From NCBI RefSeq assembly GCF_004022565.1, contig NZ_CP022987.1, positions 2,914,001-2,978,000 of the forward strand: DNA of 64,000 nt. Direction: 5' to 3'. Source of the stretch: Pollutimonas thiosulfatoxidans (lineage in GTDB: Bacteria > Pseudomonadota > Gammaproteobacteria > Burkholderiales > Burkholderiaceae_B). The notes beneath the pieces were generated by a model. It searched no databases and had not been told where the DNA came from. It worked only from the letters and a program-made list of their open reading frames with translations. The translations under genes were made by a program, and so were the position numbers. Each line of letters opens with the position of its first letter. Position 1 is the first letter of the stretch. Positions 61,391-64,000 of this stretch are shown here, piece by piece.

Positions 61391-61822
61391 ATGGCGAAGA
61401 AAATCGTCGGCTTTATCAAGCTGCAAGTACCAGCTGGTAAGGCTAATCCCTCACCCCCTATCGGTCCGGCGCTGGGTCAGCGCGGTCTGAACATCATGGA
61501 ATTCTGCAAGGCGTTCAACGCCAAGACGCAGGGCCTGGAGCCCGGTCTGCCTATTCCAGTGGTCATTACCGCCTACGCAGACAAGAGCTTCACCTTCATC
61601 ATGAAGACGCCGCCTGCCACCATCCTGATCAAAAAGGCCAGTGGCATACAAAAGGGCTCCGCGCGTCCCAACCTGGACAAGGTCGGTACGCTGACCCGTG
61701 CCCAGGCTGAAGAGATCGCCAAGACCAAGGCACCCGACCTGACGGCGGCCGACCTGGACGCCGCTGTACGCACGGTGGCTGGCAGCGCGCGCAGCATGGG
61801 CATCACGGTGGAAGGGGTATAA
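61391..61822 (+). CDS. rplK: 50S ribosomal protein L11
   Basis: 143 residues. N-terminal domain GFIKLQVPAGKANPSPPIGP and C-terminal 23S-binding domain (AGSARSMGITVEGV end). It forms part of the GTPase centre of the ribosome and the binding site of the stringent response factor RelA. It is the first gene of the rplKA unit, two bases before rplA. Confidence 0.98.
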   Translation: MAKKIVGFIKLQVPAGKANPSPPIGPALGQRGLNIMEFCKAFNAKTQGLEPGLPIPVVITAYADKSFTFIMKTPPATILIKKASGIQKGSARPNLDKVGTLTRAQAEEIAKTKAPDLTAADLDAAVRTVAGSARSMGITVEGV

Positions 61823-61824
61823 GC

Positions 61825-62523
61825 ATGGCCAAATTATCCAAGCGTACGGCCGCTATTGCCGCCAAGATCGATCGCAACAAGTTTTACCCTGTCGCCGAAG
61901 CCCTGGCTTTGGTCAAAGACACTGCCACGGCAAAATTCGATGAGTCCATCGACGTAGCCGTGCAATTGGGCATCGACCCCAAGAAGTCCGACCAACTGGT
62001 TCGTGGCTCGGTCGTGCTGCCAGCAGGTACAGGTAAGGCTGTCCGCGTTGCTGTATTCGCGCAGGGCGAAAAAGCCGAAGCCGCCAAGGCCGCCGGCGCC
62101 GACATCGTCGGCCTGGACGACCTGGCCGACAGCATCAAGGCCGGACAGATCGATTTCGACATCGTCATCGCATCGCCTGACACCATGCGTGTCGTTGGTG
62201 CGCTGGGCCAGATCCTCGGCCCGCGTGGCCTGATGCCTAACCCAAAAGTGGGTACGGTAACTCCTGACGTCGTCACCGCCGTCAAGAACGCCAAGGCTGG
62301 ACAGGTTCAGTACCGTACCGACAAGGCTGGCATCATCCATGCCACTATCGGTCGCGCCTCCTTCGGCGTCGAGCAGCTGCAAACCAATCTGGCCGCCCTG
62401 GTCGATGCCTTGAACAAGGCTCGTCCGACCGCAGCCAAGGGCGTGTATCTGCGCAAGCTGGCCGTCTCGTCCACGATGGGCGGCGGCGCGCGCGTTGAAT
62501 TAGCATCCCTGACGGCCGCCTGA
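61825..62523 (+). CDS. rplA: 50S ribosomal protein L1
   Basis: 232 residues; family signatures NKFYPVAEALALVKDTATAK, IASPDTMRVVGALGQILGPR and GLMPNPKVGTVTPDV are present. L1 forms the mobile stalk near the E site and in E. coli represses its own rplKA mRNA. Confidence 0.98.
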   Translation: MAKLSKRTAAIAAKIDRNKFYPVAEALALVKDTATAKFDESIDVAVQLGIDPKKSDQLVRGSVVLPAGTGKAVRVAVFAQGEKAEAAKAAGADIVGLDDLADSIKAGQIDFDIVIASPDTMRVVGALGQILGPRGLMPNPKVGTVTPDVVTAVKNAKAGQVQYRTDKAGIIHATIGRASFGVEQLQTNLAALVDALNKARPTAAKGVYLRKLAVSSTMGGGARVELASLTAA

Positions 62524-62755
62524 TAGGCCTTGGGGTAAAGAACTTTGGGCTGTGTCTGGGCATCTCCAGGCACTGCTGTCAAAGACCGCTGGAGCTCTGT
62601 TAACAGAACTTAATTCCGGGTCGTAAAAAACCCGGGTCCAGCGTAGACGGCGTCCCATGGAAGAATTCTTGCAGTACGAAGAACTCGACCAGGTGCGCCG
62701 CATTCGGTTGACGCAAGAGACCCTCTTTTGCGTCGTTTGATGGAGTGTTCAAACC
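62524..62755 (+). promoter_or_regulatory. rplJL leader region (L10-type leader, likely attenuation and autoregulation site)
   Basis: A 232-base gap with no gene. It holds paired segments such as TCTGTTAACAGA (62596-62607) and CCGGGT/ACCCGG (62616-62621 with 62630-62635), and a T-rich stretch near 62724-62732. The L10-L7/L12 complex binds such a leader in E. coli to stop translation of rplJ. I cannot fold it here, so the exact structure is open. Confidence 0.6.
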
Positions 62756-63280
62756 GTGAGTCTCAATCGTAAAGAGAAAGCGGTAGTTATCGAAGAAGTC
62801 GCTGCACAAGTTGCAAAGGCCCAATCGATCATTATCGCTGAGTACCGTGGTCTGGACGTCGCCTCTGCAACCGTATTGCGCAAAACTGCGCGTGAGTCGG
62901 GCGTGTATCTGCGTGTTCTCAAAAACACGCTGGTTCGTCGGGCTGTCGCCGGAACTCCCTTCGAGGAGCTTTCTGCACAGCTTACCGGTCCGCTGATCTA
63001 TGCGATCAGCAGTGATCCGGTTTCGGCGGCCAAAGTACTTGCCGGTTTCGCAAAGACCAACGATAAGCTGGCTATCCAAGGCGGGGCATTGCCCAACAGC
63101 CTGCTTAGCCAAGATGGTGTGAAGGCCCTGGCCACCATGCCTTCGCGCGAAGAGTTGCTTTCGAAACTGCTGGGTACGATGCAAGCACCTATCACGCAAT
63201 TTGTGCGTACGCTCAACGAAGTTCCAACCAAGTTCGTACGCGGCCTCGCGGCTGTGCGCGATCAGAAGGAAGCTGCGTAA
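62756..63280 (+). CDS. rplJ: 50S ribosomal protein L10
   Basis: 174 residues starting at GTG (GTGAGTCTCAATCGT). Markers: IEEVAAQVAKAQSIIIAEYR, VYLRVLKNTLVRRAVAGTPF and a C-terminal helix that carries L7/L12 dimers. It anchors the stalk. The GTG start after a long leader fits translational control. Confidence 0.96.
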   Translation: MSLNRKEKAVVIEEVAAQVAKAQSIIIAEYRGLDVASATVLRKTARESGVYLRVLKNTLVRRAVAGTPFEELSAQLTGPLIYAISSDPVSAAKVLAGFAKTNDKLAIQGGALPNSLLSQDGVKALATMPSREELLSKLLGTMQAPITQFVRTLNEVPTKFVRGLAAVRDQKEAA

Positions 63281-63351
63281 GCAGCCCCTTCGGATTTCGT
63301 CGAACCGAGCGACACCCAACCTGGCATTTATAAATATTTGGAGTTCTTAAA

Positions 63352-63732
63352 ATGGCATTAAGCAAAGCTGAAATCCTGGACGCGATCGGCGGCATGACCG
63401 TGCTCGAATTGTCCGAGCTGATCACCGAAATGGAAGAAAAATTTGGCGTGTCGGCTGCTGCCGCCGCTGTGGCTGTGGCTGCTCCTGCAGCTGGCGGCGG
63501 TGCCGCTGCCGCTGAAGAGCAAACCGAGTTCACCGTTGTATTGGCTGAAATCGGCGCTAACAAGGTCAGCGTCATCAAGGCCGTGCGTGAAATCACCGGT
63601 CTTGGCTTGAAAGAAGCCAAGGATCTGGTTGACGGCGCACCGAAGCCTGTCAAGGAAGGTCTGTCCAAGGCTGACGCCGAAGCTGCACAGAAAAAGCTTG
63701 AAGAAGCTGGCGCAAAAGTCGAACTTAAGTAA
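63352..63732 (+). CDS. rplL: 50S ribosomal protein L7/L12
   Basis: 126 residues. N-terminal dimer domain (ALSKAEILDAIGGMTVLELS), Ala/Gly hinge (about 35-55), and the C-terminal factor-binding domain with EIGANKVSVIKAVREITGLG and LKEAKDLVDGAPKPVKEGLS. It recruits translation factors. Ribosome site GGAGTTCTTAAA. Confidence 0.98.
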   Translation: MALSKAEILDAIGGMTVLELSELITEMEEKFGVSAAAAAVAVAAPAAGGGAAAAEEQTEFTVVLAEIGANKVSVIKAVREITGLGLKEAKDLVDGAPKPVKEGLSKADAEAAQKKLEEAGAKVELK

Positions 63733-63746
63733 GGCTATTTACGCTT

Positions 63747-63778
63747 GCCCGGGATGGTTTAGGCCGTCCCGGGCTTTT
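63747..63778 (+). terminator. rplL-rpoB attenuator
   Basis: GCCCGGGA (63747-63754), loop, TCCCGGGC (63767-63774) and TTTT: a terminator-like stem. In E. coli the same position partially terminates to lower rpoBC relative to ribosomal protein mRNA. Confidence 0.8.
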
Positions 63779-63784
63779 GCGTTT

Positions 63785-63838
63785 CCAGAAAACCCGCGAT
63801 TCCGGTTTGCTTGTTTTTATTGAAGCCGGGTTTTCTGG
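63785..63838 (+). promoter_or_regulatory. long perfect stem between rplL and rpoB
   Basis: Twelve-base perfect inverted repeat CCAGAAAACCCG (63785-63796) and CGGGTTTTCTGG (63827-63838) around a 30-base loop. It lies right after the attenuator; an RNase III processing site, as known between E. coli rplL and rpoB, is the likely role. Confidence 0.7.
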
Positions 63839-63894
63839 AGTCGTAAACCAGGGCCGTGGTTGACGGCCCATGTAACCCTCGAGTCGGAGTGCTC

Positions 63895-64000
63895 ATGCCT
63901 TATTCGTATACCGAAAAAAAGCGCATACGCAAGAGCTTCGCCAAGCGTGAAGACGTCCAGGACGTCCCTTACCTTTTGGCGACTCAACTGCAATCATTTA
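63895..64000 (+). CDS. rpoB: RNA polymerase subunit beta (5' end only)
   Basis: 35 complete codons from the ATG at 63895: MPYSYTEKKRIRKSFAKRED, the normal betaproteobacterial RpoB N-terminus; the rest lies beyond the window. It is preceded by the attenuator and the long stem. Confidence 0.95.
   Translation, partial: MPYSYTEKKRIRKSFAKREDVQDVPYLLATQLQSF

Overview
The window looks like a piece of the origin-proximal chromosome of a GC-rich betaproteobacterium, most likely order Burkholderiales, family Alcaligenaceae (Bordetella / Pusillimonas / Achromobacter type). The evidence is the core gene order (dnaA-dnaN-gyrB divergent from rpmH-rnpA-yidD-yidC, then mnmE, mnmG-rsmG-parA-parB, then tRNAs-tuf-secE-nusG-rplKAJL-rpoB), several TRAP transporter genes, and a tandem glycine riboswitch in front of a DadA-like oxidoreductase. 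The genus assignment is inference; no 16S gene is present.

Layout. 1-25.9 kb is a metabolic and transport region with many short, independently oriented units: a TRAP binding protein (cut by the window edge) and an orphan acetolactate synthase large subunit; a free-standing SET protein; a complete TRAP operon (DctQ-DctM-DctP); a nucleotide salvage pair (deoxyribosyltransferase and AMP nucleosidase); malate synthase G; an ArgD-like aminotransferase; a MOSC protein; DinB; a riboswitch-controlled DadA-like oxidoreductase; an HMA-like protein and Tag; Ohr; a MocR/LysE divergent pair; a GGDEF protein; a patatin and a degenerate ABC ATPase; and an HxlR regulator facing an NADP-binding reductase.

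26.4-38.7 kb is the main accessory locus. It encodes a 2085-residue secreted animal-type haem peroxidase with RTX calcium-binding repeats, followed by its type I secretion machinery: a TolC-like channel, a PrtD-type ABC exporter, an HlyD-type adaptor and a second TolC-like channel. The catalytic and haem-ester residues of the peroxidase family are all recognisable. The closest described architecture I know is the Mn(II)-oxidising MopA-type peroxidases. Two perfect hairpins lie between the peroxidase and the secretion genes.

38.8-58.5 kb holds the replication, segregation and ribosome/membrane biogenesis core. Two similar DnaA-box units (about 50.78-51.01 and 51.98-52.21 kb) share a 14-bp left border and a 21-bp right border at almost the same spacing (181 and 184 bp). 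They flank a Fic-domain AMPylase gene and a small convergent gene that resembles a Fic antitoxin. Three parS-like sites lie just before mnmG, close to parAB. Together these mark the probable oriC/centromere region, apparently carrying a toxin-antitoxin module inside a duplicated origin unit.

58.5-64.0 kb is the tRNA (Tyr, Gly, Thr, Trp)-tuf-secE-nusG-rplKAJL-rpoB translation/transcription cluster, ending 35 codons into rpoB. An unusual 12-bp perfect stem lies between rplL and rpoB.
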